DNA of 64,000 bases from Wenzhouxiangellaceae bacterium (GTDB taxonomy: Bacteria > Pseudomonadota > Gammaproteobacteria > Xanthomonadales > Wenzhouxiangellaceae): the NCBI GenBank assembly GCA_028289455.1, contig JANQPN010000055.1, forward strand, positions 31,396-95,395, given 5' to 3'. Positions 51,233 through 59,460 of the stretch are shown here, piece by piece. The translations under genes and the position numbers were made by a program. Position 1 is the first letter of the stretch. Each line of letters starts with the position of its first letter. The notes below the pieces were generated by a model. The model made no database searches and was not told the origin of the DNA. It saw only the letters and a list, made by a program, of their open reading frames with translations.

Positions 51233-52219
51233 TCAGTCATCCAGCAGAATAACATCAACCCGCCGGTTTTGACTGCGGCCTTCAGCGGTGTCATTGGTGG
51301 CGATAGGGAAATCTTCACCCAGCCCTACAACAGTAATCCTGCCCGGATCGATGCCGGCTGATACCAGCGCCTGTTCAACCGATTCCGCACGTAATTCAGA
51401 CAGACGTTTGTTGAAATCAGCATTGCCCTGAGAATCGGTATGCCCTTCGATTCGAATTCGCTTGTCAGCTTCTGCAGTCAATAGCTCAACCACATCATTC
51501 ACATTGCTGGCTGCTCCGGGCCTTAACTCTGACTCTCCGGTTTCAAACAATACATCGCCCAGTGTAATGACCACGCCACGATCGGTTTCACGTAACTGCA
51601 TATGCTCCAAACGGCGTCGCAGTGATTCTGCCTGTTCATTGGCCAGTTCCGCTTCGCGTCGGGCCAGGGCAGCCTCTTCAGCCTGCGCATCAGCCAGCCG
51701 GCGGGCCTGAGCTGCTTCTTCATCAGCACGGGCAGCACGCTCTGCGGCAGATAATTCGCTTTCCCTGGCAGCTGCAGCTTCCCGACGTGCACGCGCTGCA
51801 TCCTCTGCCTGGGCTGCACTCAAAATTCGGGCCTGTTCAGCTTCACGGCGGGCCTGCTCAGCCTGCAACCTGCTGATTCTGACCAGCAGCTGGGCATGCT
51901 GCCGGTTTAATTCATCCGCATGCTGCTCTGCTTCCTGACGACGCACTTCGGCACGAATCAAATCAATCCGGCGTTCGGCCATATAGGCCAGATGATTACG
52001 ATAATCCTGATTGGAACCTGCTTCCTGCAGCTGTCGAACAGCACGTTCAGCATCACTGACCGCCAGCGGTGCAAGCCCGGTAGCATTGGTGGTCTGCTTG
52101 AGATTGTCCAGCTCATCCTGCAGGCGCTCCAATGCTAGATCCCGTTTGGGCTGGGTACTGCAGGCGGCAATCATTACCGCACTCAGCGCAATGCTTATCA
52201 GTAAGGAAAACTGTTTCAT
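51233..52219 (-). CDS. OmpA-family lipoprotein with DUF4398-like and coiled-coil regions
   Basis: A 328-residue envelope lipoprotein. The signal peptide ends in a lipobox (VMIAAC, lipid-modified Cys20). Residues 25-90 resemble DUF4398 (LAVSDAERAVRQLQEAGSNQDYRNHLAYMAERR). Residues 90-210 are a long charged coiled coil (repeated Ala, Glu, Arg). Residues 210-328 are an OmpA-like peptidoglycan-binding domain (VLFETGESELRPGA, IEGHTDSQGNADFNKRLSELRAESV, GLGEDFPIATND, GRSQNRRVDV). It anchors the outer membrane to the cell wall. Its ATG overlaps the stop of the smaller lipoprotein gene (ATGA), so the two are made together. Confidence 0.92.
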   Translation of the reverse strand: MKQFSLLISIALSAVMIAACSTQPKRDLALERLQDELDNLKQTTNATGLAPLAVSDAERAVRQLQEAGSNQDYRNHLAYMAERRIDLIRAEVRRQEAEQHADELNRQHAQLLVRISRLQAEQARREAEQARILSAAQAEDAARARREAAAARESELSAAERAARADEEAAQARRLADAQAEEAALARREAELANEQAESLRRRLEHMQLRETDRGVVITLGDVLFETGESELRPGAASNVNDVVELLTAEADKRIRIEGHTDSQGNADFNKRLSELRAESVEQALVSAGIDPGRITVVGLGEDFPIATNDTAEGRSQNRRVDVILLDD

Positions 52220-52587
52220 TCCAAACCCTCCTCACCAAACTCCACCCGGATATCTTCCTGAACCTGCTCAACGGCCCGCAATGCCGTATCTTCCTCGGCA
52301 CGCGCCAGTTCAGCCTGGGTTTTCACATAAGCCAGCTCTGCATTTAATTCCGCTTCCTGAGCACGCCAGCCGGCCAATTCGTAATCTTCCCGTTCACTGG
52401 CCACTTGCTGAGCGAATTGCAAACGCTCCATGGCAAACCTCAATTCAACCGGAGCATGCTCTTCAGCGCCAGCATCCACAGCCCTTTTAATGGCCGCTTC
52501 TGCTCTGCTGAACAATGCCGGATCGGTGGGTTTGCTGGCACAACCTGCCAGAATTGCTACGCCGAGTATCAGACTGATAAGTTTCAT
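52216..52587 (-). CDS. DUF4398-like lipoprotein
   Basis: A 123-residue lipoprotein starting MKLISLILGVAILAGCASKP; the lipobox cysteine is residue 16. The frame is open upstream to 52686 but that part overlaps the maiA gene, so the ATG at 52587 is used. The mature part (FSRAEAAIKRAVDAGAEEHAPVELRFAMERLQFAQQVASE, read in parts) is the helical DUF4398 pattern found next to OmpA-type lipoproteins. It probably interacts with the coupled OmpA-family product. The ribosome-binding site is weak. Confidence 0.85.
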   Translation of the reverse strand: MKLISLILGVAILAGCASKPTDPALFSRAEAAIKRAVDAGAEEHAPVELRFAMERLQFAQQVASEREDYELAGWRAQEAELNAELAYVKTQAELARAEEDTALRAVEQVQEDIRVEFGEEGLE

Positions 52588-52612
52588 AGTAATAATTTGT
52601 ATTTTGTAGTGT

Positions 52613-53272
52613 TCAGACATTTGCATCAGCCTGATTATCCGGATAAGCCCGAATAAACGCTGGATGCTGTTCACTGGTCTGTACAACCTGCCGAATCAGC
52701 GGATAGGGCGTCAGATCACAGTCAAACCGCCTTGCATTATAAACCTGAGGCAACAGACAACAATCTGCCAGCGTAGGTTGCATCCCCAGACAATAGTCAC
52801 GGGTATGCCCATAACGTACCAGCAATGCTTCAAATGCAGCAAACCCCTGATGCAGCCAATGTTGATACCATTCAGCCTTAGGCGTATCTTCCACCCCCAA
52901 TGGTCCACTCAGATATTGCAATACACGCAGATTATTCAATGGATGAATCTCACAGGCAATCAGTTGTGCCAATGTACGGCATTGAGCACGTGCATGCGCG
53001 TCTGACGGCAGTAAGGGAATGCCGGGAAATACTTCATCCAGATATTCGATAATTGACATTGACTGGGTTAATGCCAGCTCGCCATGCAGCAGCGTGGGAA
53101 CCAGCTGCTGTGGATTGAGAGCGCTATAAGCTGCCTGCCGCTGCTCCCCTCCGCCACGCACCAGATGAACACTTAGCTGCCGATATTCCAGACCTTTCAG
53201 GTTAAGTGCAATCCGGACCCGGTATGCTGCCGAGCTGCGCCAATAGTCATATAACAACAGCTCAGCAGACAT
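52613..53272 (-). CDS. maiA: Maleylacetoacetate isomerase
   Basis: A 219-residue zeta-class glutathione S-transferase that isomerises maleylacetoacetate to fumarylacetoacetate using glutathione. The N-terminal motif YDYWRSSAAYRVRIALNLKG contains the catalytic Ser-Ser pair; ALNPQQLVPTL and LTQSMSIIEYLDEVFPG form the glutathione site; DYCLGMQPTLADCCLLPQVYNARRF is the C-terminal family signature. It is the last gene of the tyrosine catabolic operon. ATG at 53272 with GGA six bases upstream; a GTG one codon earlier is possible. Confidence 0.93.
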   Translation of the reverse strand: MSAELLLYDYWRSSAAYRVRIALNLKGLEYRQLSVHLVRGGGEQRQAAYSALNPQQLVPTLLHGELALTQSMSIIEYLDEVFPGIPLLPSDAHARAQCRTLAQLIACEIHPLNNLRVLQYLSGPLGVEDTPKAEWYQHWLHQGFAAFEALLVRYGHTRDYCLGMQPTLADCCLLPQVYNARRFDCDLTPYPLIRQVVQTSEQHPAFIRAYPDNQADANV

Positions 53273-53327
53273 CACTTATCCGTCTCTGTAGACCAGGCAG
53301 CCCTTCAATGCAGAATCTGAGCATCGT

Positions 53328-54311
53328 TTATTGCTGTTTCACCATGGTTTGTTCAATCGCGCCGAATATTGATTCGCCATCGGCATCCAGCATTTCTATT
53401 CTTACGCGGTCACCAAAACTCAGAAATGGTGTGCTGGGTTTACCATCGGCAATAATTTCCAGCATCCGTTTTTCCGCCAGGCAGGACGCTCCCAACGATG
53501 TATCCTGGTTGGCAATAGTGCCTGAACCAACAATGGTTCCAGCGGCCAGTGGCCGAGTCTTGGCAGCATGCGCAACCAGTTCGGCAAAAGAAAACTGCAT
53601 ATCAACCCCTGCCTCAGGCCGGCCGAACAGCTCACCATTCAGATGGGAAATCAGTGGTAAATGTAATTTGTAAGCCTGCCAGGCATCTCCCAGCTCATCG
53701 GGGGTAACCAGCACCGGAGACAACGCCGAACGCGGCTTGGACTGCAGGAACCCAAACCCTTTAGCCAGCTCGGCCGGAATCAGGTTGCGCAGTGACACAT
53801 CATTGACCAGCCCGACCAGCTGAATACTGTCCCCGGCCTGTTCTACACTAGCCGCCATCGGCACATCATCTGTTACTACAACTATTTCAGCTTCAAGGTC
53901 TATGCCATGGGCTTCATCAACTACCGGCACATCATCAACAGGACCGATAAAACCGGCTGAAGTGGCCTGATACATCAACGGATCGGTATAAAAACTTTCC
54001 GGCACTTCCGCACCGCGTGCACGGCGCACCCGTTCCACATGCGGCAGGTAGGCACTACCATCCAGAAACTCAAATGCCCGCGGTAAGGGCGCAGCCAGCT
54101 GATCCATCTGTAATGGCCAGGTGTCACGCAACTGACCGGCATTCAGCTGATCTGATATTGCATTCAGACGCGGCGCTGTATTTGCCCAGTTGTCCAGAGC
54201 CTGCTGCATGGTGTCGGCCACACCTTCAGCCAGCGCATACTCGGTCAGGTTTTTATTGACCACAATCAGCGTACCGTCACGGCCGCCGCGTTTTAATGAT
54301 GCAAGTTTCAT
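53328..54311 (-). CDS. Fumarylacetoacetate hydrolase family protein
   Basis: A 327-residue fumarylacetoacetase that would cleave fumarylacetoacetate to fumarate and acetoacetate. The metal-binding pattern is visible as the Glu-x-Glu in GIDLEAEIVVVTDDV and the Asp in QLVGLVNDVSLR. Other family segments are YLPHVERVRRARGAEVPESF, AKGFGFLQSKPRSALSPV, GTIVGSGTIANQD and FLSFGDRVRIEM. It is the shorter bacterial form, not the 420-residue eukaryotic type. It lies between maiA and hmgA, which fixes the pathway. Confidence 0.92.
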   Translation of the reverse strand: MKLASLKRGGRDGTLIVVNKNLTEYALAEGVADTMQQALDNWANTAPRLNAISDQLNAGQLRDTWPLQMDQLAAPLPRAFEFLDGSAYLPHVERVRRARGAEVPESFYTDPLMYQATSAGFIGPVDDVPVVDEAHGIDLEAEIVVVTDDVPMAASVEQAGDSIQLVGLVNDVSLRNLIPAELAKGFGFLQSKPRSALSPVLVTPDELGDAWQAYKLHLPLISHLNGELFGRPEAGVDMQFSFAELVAHAAKTRPLAAGTIVGSGTIANQDTSLGASCLAEKRMLEIIADGKPSTPFLSFGDRVRIEMLDADGESIFGAIEQTMVKQQ

Positions 54312-54344
54312 AAAAGACTCGTTATCCTTGAATTAATTAACTGC

Positions 54345-55469
54345 TCAGGGCTGCTGCCACGATTGCGCGTATCCATTCCATTCAACCTGGTGAGCGGTGT
54401 CGGTGGCAATCAGCGCATCTCGCGTATCAATCATCACTGCAACCTCATTAGTCCCTTCAGCCTTCTGTTCCAGCATATTATTTAATGCTTTGGGGTGCGG
54501 GCCGTGGGTAAAACCGCATGGATGCCAGGTGATCATACCGGGGTGAATGTTATCGCGCGAGAAAAACTCCCCTTCGTGATAAAAGATCACTTCATCAAAA
54601 TCATCGTTGTTATGAAAGAACGGTACCTTGATGGCATCCGGGTCGGTCTCGAAAGGACGCGGCACAAATGTACAGACCACAAACCGGTTGGCCAGGAAAG
54701 TGGTGTGTGCCGATGGTGGCAAATGATAGCGGTGACTCATCAGCGGTCGGATATCGCGCCAGTTGATACGTACCGGCATTAAATCGCCATGCCAGCCAAC
54801 CGCATCCAACGGGTTGTGCGGATAAGTGATGGTGGTCAGTTGATCAAGGCGCTTGACCACTACCCGGGTTTCATCATCACGCTGGGATTTAAATGCCTCA
54901 TCCAACCCGGGTACGTCCAACATGGCCGGGTCAAAAATAGCGTGCGGGCCTGCCAGACCCTTGTCCGGCAGCATATAACTGCTGTTGGTTGCCTCAATCA
55001 GCAGCGCTTCAACCGGCTGGTTCACCTCCAGGCGCCACATGGTGCTGCGCGGCAACATCAGATAATCTCCCTGATTCAGGGTCAGATGACCGTAATCACA
55101 ATACAGTTCAGCCTGTCCGCGGTGAATGAACAACAGCTCATCGCCATCGGCGTTACGAACCAGATGATCCATACTCTGCCGACACTGCCAGAATCTTAAT
55201 TTAACGCTGTTATTGCCCAGCAGGGCGGCTGCCTGCCATGGTGAGCCGGCCTGCTCAGCCAGTTCGTTGGCGTCGAATGCACGCGGCGACAAAGGCCCTT
55301 CGAATTTGACCCAGCCGGTCGGTGGACGAGGATGATACATATGAGTAGCAGGGCCGAAAAAACCTTCCTTGCCCAGTTCCCGCTCAACCGTGCCGTCCGG
55401 CAGATTGCAATGCGCCTGCCTGCCCGTCAGGCCTTCGATCCGGCGGGCGGGAATCCAATGCTTGGCCAT
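54345..55469 (-). CDS. hmgA: Homogentisate 1,2-dioxygenase
   Basis: A 374-residue iron(II) dioxygenase that opens the ring of homogentisate to maleylacetoacetate. The iron-ligand region is PFFHNNDDFDEVIFYHEGEFF, and the later histidine is in CGFTHGPHP. Other segments are GDELLFIHRGQAELYCDYG, DYLMLPRSTMWRL and HNPLDAVGWHGDLMPVRINW (read separately). It is about 60 residues shorter than the Pseudomonas and human enzymes, mostly at the N-terminus, as in a known shorter branch. The ATG is two bases after the hpd stop, so the two are co-translated. Confidence 0.93.
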   Translation of the reverse strand: MAKHWIPARRIEGLTGRQAHCNLPDGTVERELGKEGFFGPATHMYHPRPPTGWVKFEGPLSPRAFDANELAEQAGSPWQAAALLGNNSVKLRFWQCRQSMDHLVRNADGDELLFIHRGQAELYCDYGHLTLNQGDYLMLPRSTMWRLEVNQPVEALLIEATNSSYMLPDKGLAGPHAIFDPAMLDVPGLDEAFKSQRDDETRVVVKRLDQLTTITYPHNPLDAVGWHGDLMPVRINWRDIRPLMSHRYHLPPSAHTTFLANRFVVCTFVPRPFETDPDAIKVPFFHNNDDFDEVIFYHEGEFFSRDNIHPGMITWHPCGFTHGPHPKALNNMLEQKAEGTNEVAVMIDTRDALIATDTAHQVEWNGYAQSWQQP

Positions 55470-55471
55470 GA

Positions 55472-56548
55472 TTACAATACTCCGCGTTTTTGCTGATCGC
55501 GCTCTATCGCTTCGAACAGCGCCTGAAAGTTTCCTTCGCCGAAGCCTTCATTGCCTTTCCGCTGAATAACCTCAAAGAATACCGGGCCGATATTGGTTTC
55601 AGTGAAAATCTGCAGCAGCTGTTTGCTTTGGTCATTGGGCTCAGCATCAATCAGAATGCTGTTTTCCCGCATCCGCGGAACATCTTCACCATGGCCGGGG
55701 ATGCGATGGTCAATCACGTCATAGTAGGTATCCGGCGTATTCAGGAATTTGACCTGCTGCTTATGCATCGCTTCAATTGTGGTGTAAATATCTTCGGTAT
55801 ACAGCGCTATGTGCTGTACGCCTTCACCGTTGTATTCATCGATATACTCATTGATCTGCGATTTTGGATCAGACGATTCATTGATGGGAATACTGATACA
55901 GCCGTCCGGCGCCGTCATCGCGCGTGAACGCAAACCGGTCTGCTGCCCCTTGATATCAAAATACTTAACTTCAAAGAAATTAAACAACCGCGTGTAGAAA
56001 TCTGCCCACTGATCCATATTGCCGTCAATCACGTTATGCGTCAGGTGATCGATAAAAGTCAGCCCAAAACCTGCCGGTTGATGGTCGACACCGTCCAGAT
56101 AATCAAATGATTCAGCAAACACATCTCCGTTGCGCTGATCACATACATACAGCGCACTGCCACCGATACCCTCTACAACCGGAAAAGCCACTGGCGCTTC
56201 ATCGGCAACTGTATGCGGCTGCGCACCCTTTTCCAGCATGTGCTGATGGGCTGTTTGTGCATCAGCAACACGCAAGGCAAACCCGGTTACACATGGACCA
56301 TGCTGACGGGTAAAATCTGCCGCAAATGAGTCCGGTTGTTCATTGACCAGAAAATTGATGTCTCCCTGGCGGTATAAGCTGATCGCCATATCGCGATGCA
56401 CGGCAACCTTGCTGAAGCCCATTCGGGTAAACAACTGGTGCAGCAAACCGGCATCTTCCGCGGCAAACTCAACAAATTCAAAACCACTGACACCCAGTAT
56501 ATTTTCGCGGGTATTTTCCTGCTGTTCAGAGCTGATCGATGCCGACAT
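55472..56548 (-). CDS. hpd: 4-hydroxyphenylpyruvate dioxygenase
   Basis: A 358-residue enzyme that converts 4-hydroxyphenylpyruvate to homogentisate, the first gene of the operon. The vicinal-oxygen-chelate repeats are GFEFVEFAAEDAGLLHQLF and FIDHLTHNVIDGNMDQWADFY. The three iron ligands lie in HLTHNV, VQHIALYTEDI and VFFEVIQRKGNEGFGEGNF. A GGAGGT lies six bases before the ATG at 56548. The promoter and operator are upstream in the divergent gap with marR. The length is normal for the family. Confidence 0.95.
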   Translation of the reverse strand: MSASISSEQQENTRENILGVSGFEFVEFAAEDAGLLHQLFTRMGFSKVAVHRDMAISLYRQGDINFLVNEQPDSFAADFTRQHGPCVTGFALRVADAQTAHQHMLEKGAQPHTVADEAPVAFPVVEGIGGSALYVCDQRNGDVFAESFDYLDGVDHQPAGFGLTFIDHLTHNVIDGNMDQWADFYTRLFNFFEVKYFDIKGQQTGLRSRAMTAPDGCISIPINESSDPKSQINEYIDEYNGEGVQHIALYTEDIYTTIEAMHKQQVKFLNTPDTYYDVIDHRIPGHGEDVPRMRENSILIDAEPNDQSKQLLQIFTETNIGPVFFEVIQRKGNEGFGEGNFQALFEAIERDQQKRGVL

Positions 56549-56597
56549 GATTGACCTCCGTAATCATTGCTGTCTGTTAATACCTGCAGGCTGAAGC

Positions 56598-56625
56598 TTG
56601 CAGACAAATCAATAATGTCCATAAT
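56598..56625 (+). promoter_or_regulatory. Probable marR promoter
   Basis: TTGCAG at 56598-56603, a 16-base spacer and CATAAT at 56620-56625 form a fair sigma-70 promoter for the plus-strand regulator. Its -10 box overlaps the left edge of the palindrome at 56623-56644, so regulator binding would also repress its own gene. Confidence 0.5.
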
Positions 56626-56649
56626 AGTTACAGGTGTAACTATTCGCAA
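56621..56649 (-). promoter_or_regulatory. Probable promoter of the hpd operon
   Basis: On the minus strand TTGCGA (56649-56644) and TATTAT (56626-56621) are exactly 17 bases apart, a good sigma-70 layout. The spacer is almost entirely the palindrome at 56623-56644, so a bound repressor would exclude RNA polymerase. Confidence 0.6.
56623..56644. promoter_or_regulatory. MarR-type operator, perfect 22-bp palindrome
   Basis: AATAGTTAC-AGGT-GTAACTATT: two perfect 9-bp arms with a 4-base centre. It lies 11 bases before the marR start codon and within the -35/-10 spacer of the divergent hpd promoter. The size and symmetry fit dimeric MarR-family proteins, so the adjacent regulator is the natural binder. 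Confidence 0.8.
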
Positions 56650-56654
56650 GCGGT

Positions 56655-57152
56655 ATGAATGACGCATTTCTGCACTGTGCCAAGCCTGTCGATGAACAGG
56701 TTGACCCCATTGACCTGGAACATTTTCTGCCCTACCGCCTGTCACGCCTGAGTAATTTGATCAGTCGCGGGATCGCCAGTGCCTATCAGGCGCCTTACGG
56801 TTTGAGCATCGCTGAATGGCGGGTAATCGCTGTAGTGGCCAAATACCCGGCCATCAATGCCAGTGAACTTGTGCATTACACCGCCATGGATAAAGTGGCG
56901 CTGCACCGTGCGGTGCATTCATTGTGCGCTAAGAATCTGCTGGAGCGCCGAAAAAACGACCGCGACCGCCGTCAGCAGTTGCTGCAGCTAAGTAATAACG
57001 GCCGGCATCTGCACGATGCTGTAGCTCCACGCGCACTGGCGTACGAGCGAATGCTGTTAAGCCGGCTGGAGCGCCAGGAAATCCGCCAGCTGTTCGAACT
57101 GCTTAACAAACTCGATAGCGGTGTTTCCGGCACACTTAATCAGCAAAACTAG
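56655..57152 (+). CDS. MarR-family regulator of the tyrosine catabolic operon
   Basis: A 165-residue winged-helix regulator: FLPYRLSRLSNLISRGIASAY (dimerisation helix), LSIAEWRVIAVVAKYPAINASELVHYTAMDKVALHRAVHSL (helix-turn-helix, read in parts) and KNLLERRKNDRDRRQQLLQLSNNGR (wing). It is divergently transcribed from hpd and shares the palindromic gap with it, so it probably represses hpd-hmgA-fah-maiA and itself until a pathway ligand such as homogentisate or 4-hydroxyphenylpyruvate binds. The ligand is inferred from comparable HpdR/HmgR-type systems. Confidence 0.88.
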   Translation: MNDAFLHCAKPVDEQVDPIDLEHFLPYRLSRLSNLISRGIASAYQAPYGLSIAEWRVIAVVAKYPAINASELVHYTAMDKVALHRAVHSLCAKNLLERRKNDRDRRQQLLQLSNNGRHLHDAVAPRALAYERMLLSRLERQEIRQLFELLNKLDSGVSGTLNQQN

Positions 57153-57203
57153 GTCGTCTGCAGATACTTGATGCGTTAGACAACATGGTTGTGGCAATCC
57201 ACC

Positions 57204-58052
57204 TTATTCGCTGATCCCGATTTCCGAGCGCACCGTCCATAACTCGGGGAAAAACGTCAACTCCAGCGCCTGCTTCAAAAAACCCACACCGGAAGATCCG
57301 CCGGTACCCGGTTTATAGCCGATAATGCGCTCTACAGTTTTCATATGCCGGAAACGCCATAATTGAAAAGACTCCTCAACATCAATGAGGCGCTCACACA
57401 GCGCATATTCAGTCCAGCTTTTTTGCGGGTCCTGATAAATTTTCAGAATGGCATCCCGCACTTGTGTATTTTCCTGATACGGTTCGGAAAAATCACGCAC
57501 CAGTGCTTCATCAGGAATGGCATGGCCCAGCCGCCCCAGAAAAGCCAGGAACTCATCATACAAACTGCGCTGCTGCAGCGCCTGCTGTAACGCTGCAGTG
57601 GTTTCAGGATCATGCTGAAACAGGCTAAGCAAATCACCGTTTTTATTGCCCAGCAAAAATTCGAGCAACCGGTACTGGGGAGACTGGAATCCGGAGGCAC
57701 GCCCCAGTACATGACGGAATTCTGCATATTCAGCAGGCGTCAGCGTGCTTAATACACTCCATTGAGTAAACAGCTGGTGCTGAACCTGCCTTACCCGCGC
57801 GAGGTTTTTTTCACACGGGCCGGGATCATCTGCGGCGAGATTGCGCAGTGCGGCACGCAGCTCATGGATGATCAGCTTAAACCACAGCTCGGCCGTCTGA
57901 TGCTGAATAATGAACAGCATTTCATCATGATGCTCCGGATCACTTAACGGTTGCTGGGCAGTCAGCACTTTATCCAGGCACAGGTAAGAGGAATAACTCA
58001 GTTCCTGACCAAGCTTTCGATGAATACCGGCTTCAAGTGGGCGTTTTTGCAT
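57204..58052 (-). CDS. kynA: Tryptophan 2,3-dioxygenase
   Basis: A 282-residue heme dioxygenase opening the kynurenine pathway (tryptophan to N-formylkynurenine). Motifs: GQELSYSSYLCLDKVLTAQ, EMLFIIQHQTAELWFKLIIHEL (with the active-site histidine), SGFQSPQYRLLEFLLGNKN, LWRFRHMKTVERIIGYKPGTGGSSG (heme-ligand histidine and substrate loop, read in parts). The open frame runs to a TTG at 58076, but the ATG at 58052 fits the family N-terminus. It ends 51 bases from the convergent marR gene. Other kynurenine genes are not in the window. Confidence 0.95.
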   Translation of the reverse strand: MQKRPLEAGIHRKLGQELSYSSYLCLDKVLTAQQPLSDPEHHDEMLFIIQHQTAELWFKLIIHELRAALRNLAADDPGPCEKNLARVRQVQHQLFTQWSVLSTLTPAEYAEFRHVLGRASGFQSPQYRLLEFLLGNKNGDLLSLFQHDPETTAALQQALQQRSLYDEFLAFLGRLGHAIPDEALVRDFSEPYQENTQVRDAILKIYQDPQKSWTEYALCERLIDVEESFQLWRFRHMKTVERIIGYKPGTGGSSGVGFLKQALELTFFPELWTVRSEIGISE

Positions 58053-58365
58053 ATTCTGGAACCTATTTATTATCAAGCACAGTTCTGCCTGAACTCTTTA
58101 AACTTTTGACTCAGGGATAGTATGTTGCGTGGTTGGATAATACCCGTTCAGCAGTATAACAACATTCCCAGAAAGCATTAGCAGCTACACTCGCCGGAGT
58201 GTTACCGTGTATCTCATCCACTGCACTGCAACAGATCATCGCAGAAGATCATCAGACAGTGACTAAATGGTTTAATCGTTGACGCGCAAGTGGTTATAAT
58301 AGGCGGCTGTTCCGGCTTCCTGACTAGCCGCAGTTTCTTGTACCGAATAACCCGAGGATGATTGC
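58053..58365. other. 313-bp divergent gap between kynA and the 2-oxoacid dehydrogenase operon
   Basis: This stretch should hold the promoters of both flanking operons. On the plus strand a perfect TATAAT at 58295-58300 is the only strong element. A short tandem-like run (agatcatcgcagaagatcatcag) occurs near 58235-58257. No open frame with a ribosome-binding site is seen. Confidence 0.6.
58272..58300 (+). promoter_or_regulatory. Candidate promoter of the E1alpha-E1beta-E2 operon
   Basis: A perfect -10 box TATAAT at 58295-58300 lies 65 bases before the E1alpha start. At 17-base spacing the -35 position reads TTAATC, a poor match. A better-looking TTGACG lies only 10 bases upstream of the -10, too close to act with it. 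Confidence 0.4.
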
Positions 58366-59460
58366 ATGTCGGCAACCATTGCCAGTTTCAAGATAGATTA
58401 TTTTCAGTTCCTGGATGAGCACGGCCATTTGGTGGGCGATCAGCACCCGCGATTGGCGCGTGATCTGGATCAGCTCACTGAGCTGTATCGTTTAATGGTG
58501 CTGACCCGCACATTTGATAAGAAAGCCGTAGCACTGCAGCGCACCGGCAAACTGGGCACTTATGCTTCCTGCCTGGGGCATGAAGCGGCTCATCTTGCGA
58601 TTGGCGCAGCGATGCGCCCGGAAGACTGTTTTGCGCCGATGTATCGTGAATATGCAGCGCAACTGTACCGTGGCGTAAAAATGTCGGATATTCTGAATTA
58701 CTGGGGCGGCGATGAGCGCGGTAATGACTTTTCCGGCCCCAAGCATGATTTCGCCTGGTGTGTACCGATTGCCACTCAATGTCTGCATGCAGCCGGTGCT
58801 GCGCTGGCCTTCCAGCTGCGCGACGAAGCGCGAGTTGCAGTCAGCGTAGTCGGTGACGGTGGCAGTTCCAAAGGCGATTTTCTGGAAGCCATCAATGCCG
58901 CCAGTGCCTACACCCTGCCGCTGGTGCTGGTAATCATGAACAATCAATGGGCCATTTCAGTACCGCGCGCCAAGCAGAACACAGCAAAAACACTGGCACA
59001 GAAAGGTATCGCCGGTGGATTACCCAGCATACAGGTAGACGGTAATGATATCGTCGCTTGCCACTGGGCCATGGAAAAGGCCATTGAAAGGGCGCGCAGC
59101 GGCCAGGGCGCATCGGTGATTGAAATGATGACTTACCGCTTAAGCGATCACACCACCGCAGATGATGCCCGACGCTATCGTGACCAGGAAGAGGTCGATG
59201 CAGCCTGGGACCGCGAACCCATCAAACGCCTGCGTACTTACCTGACTGCGCAGGGCGCCTGGTCGGATGAGCAGGAAAGACGGTTGGAGGAACGCTGCGC
59301 AGAACAGGTAAATGCTGCTGTGGAAGATTATCTGAACACCGGCATGCCCAGCATCGAAAGCATGTTCGACTACATGTTTGCCGAATTGCCGCATGACCTG
59401 CAGGAACAGCGGGAAAGAGCTCTGTGGGAGCTGCCGCAACAAACTGATGGAGGTCACTGA
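58366..59460 (+). CDS. 2-oxoacid dehydrogenase E1 component, alpha subunit
   Basis: A 364-residue thiamine-diphosphate enzyme subunit. The cofactor motif starts at GDGGSSKGDFLEAINAAS (163-180) and ends at MNNQWAIS (191-198), the usual GDG-x(about 26)-NN spacing. The phosphate/substrate region is GKLGTYASCLGHEAAHLAIGAAM and PMYREYAAQLYRG; the C-terminal loop is YRLSDHTTADDARRYR. It decarboxylates pyruvate or branched-chain 2-oxoacids; the pair cannot be told apart by eye. GAGG precedes the ATG, and the stop overlaps the E1beta start (TGATG). Confidence 0.9.
   Translation: MSATIASFKIDYFQFLDEHGHLVGDQHPRLARDLDQLTELYRLMVLTRTFDKKAVALQRTGKLGTYASCLGHEAAHLAIGAAMRPEDCFAPMYREYAAQLYRGVKMSDILNYWGGDERGNDFSGPKHDFAWCVPIATQCLHAAGAALAFQLRDEARVAVSVVGDGGSSKGDFLEAINAASAYTLPLVLVIMNNQWAISVPRAKQNTAKTLAQKGIAGGLPSIQVDGNDIVACHWAMEKAIERARSGQGASVIEMMTYRLSDHTTADDARRYRDQEEVDAAWDREPIKRLRTYLTAQGAWSDEQERRLEERCAEQVNAAVEDYLNTGMPSIESMFDYMFAELPHDLQEQRERALWELPQQTDGGH

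Noticed and set aside
58279..58300. TTGACG followed by TATAAT as a strong promoter
   Set aside because: The spacing is 10 bases rather than 16-18, so the two boxes cannot act together.
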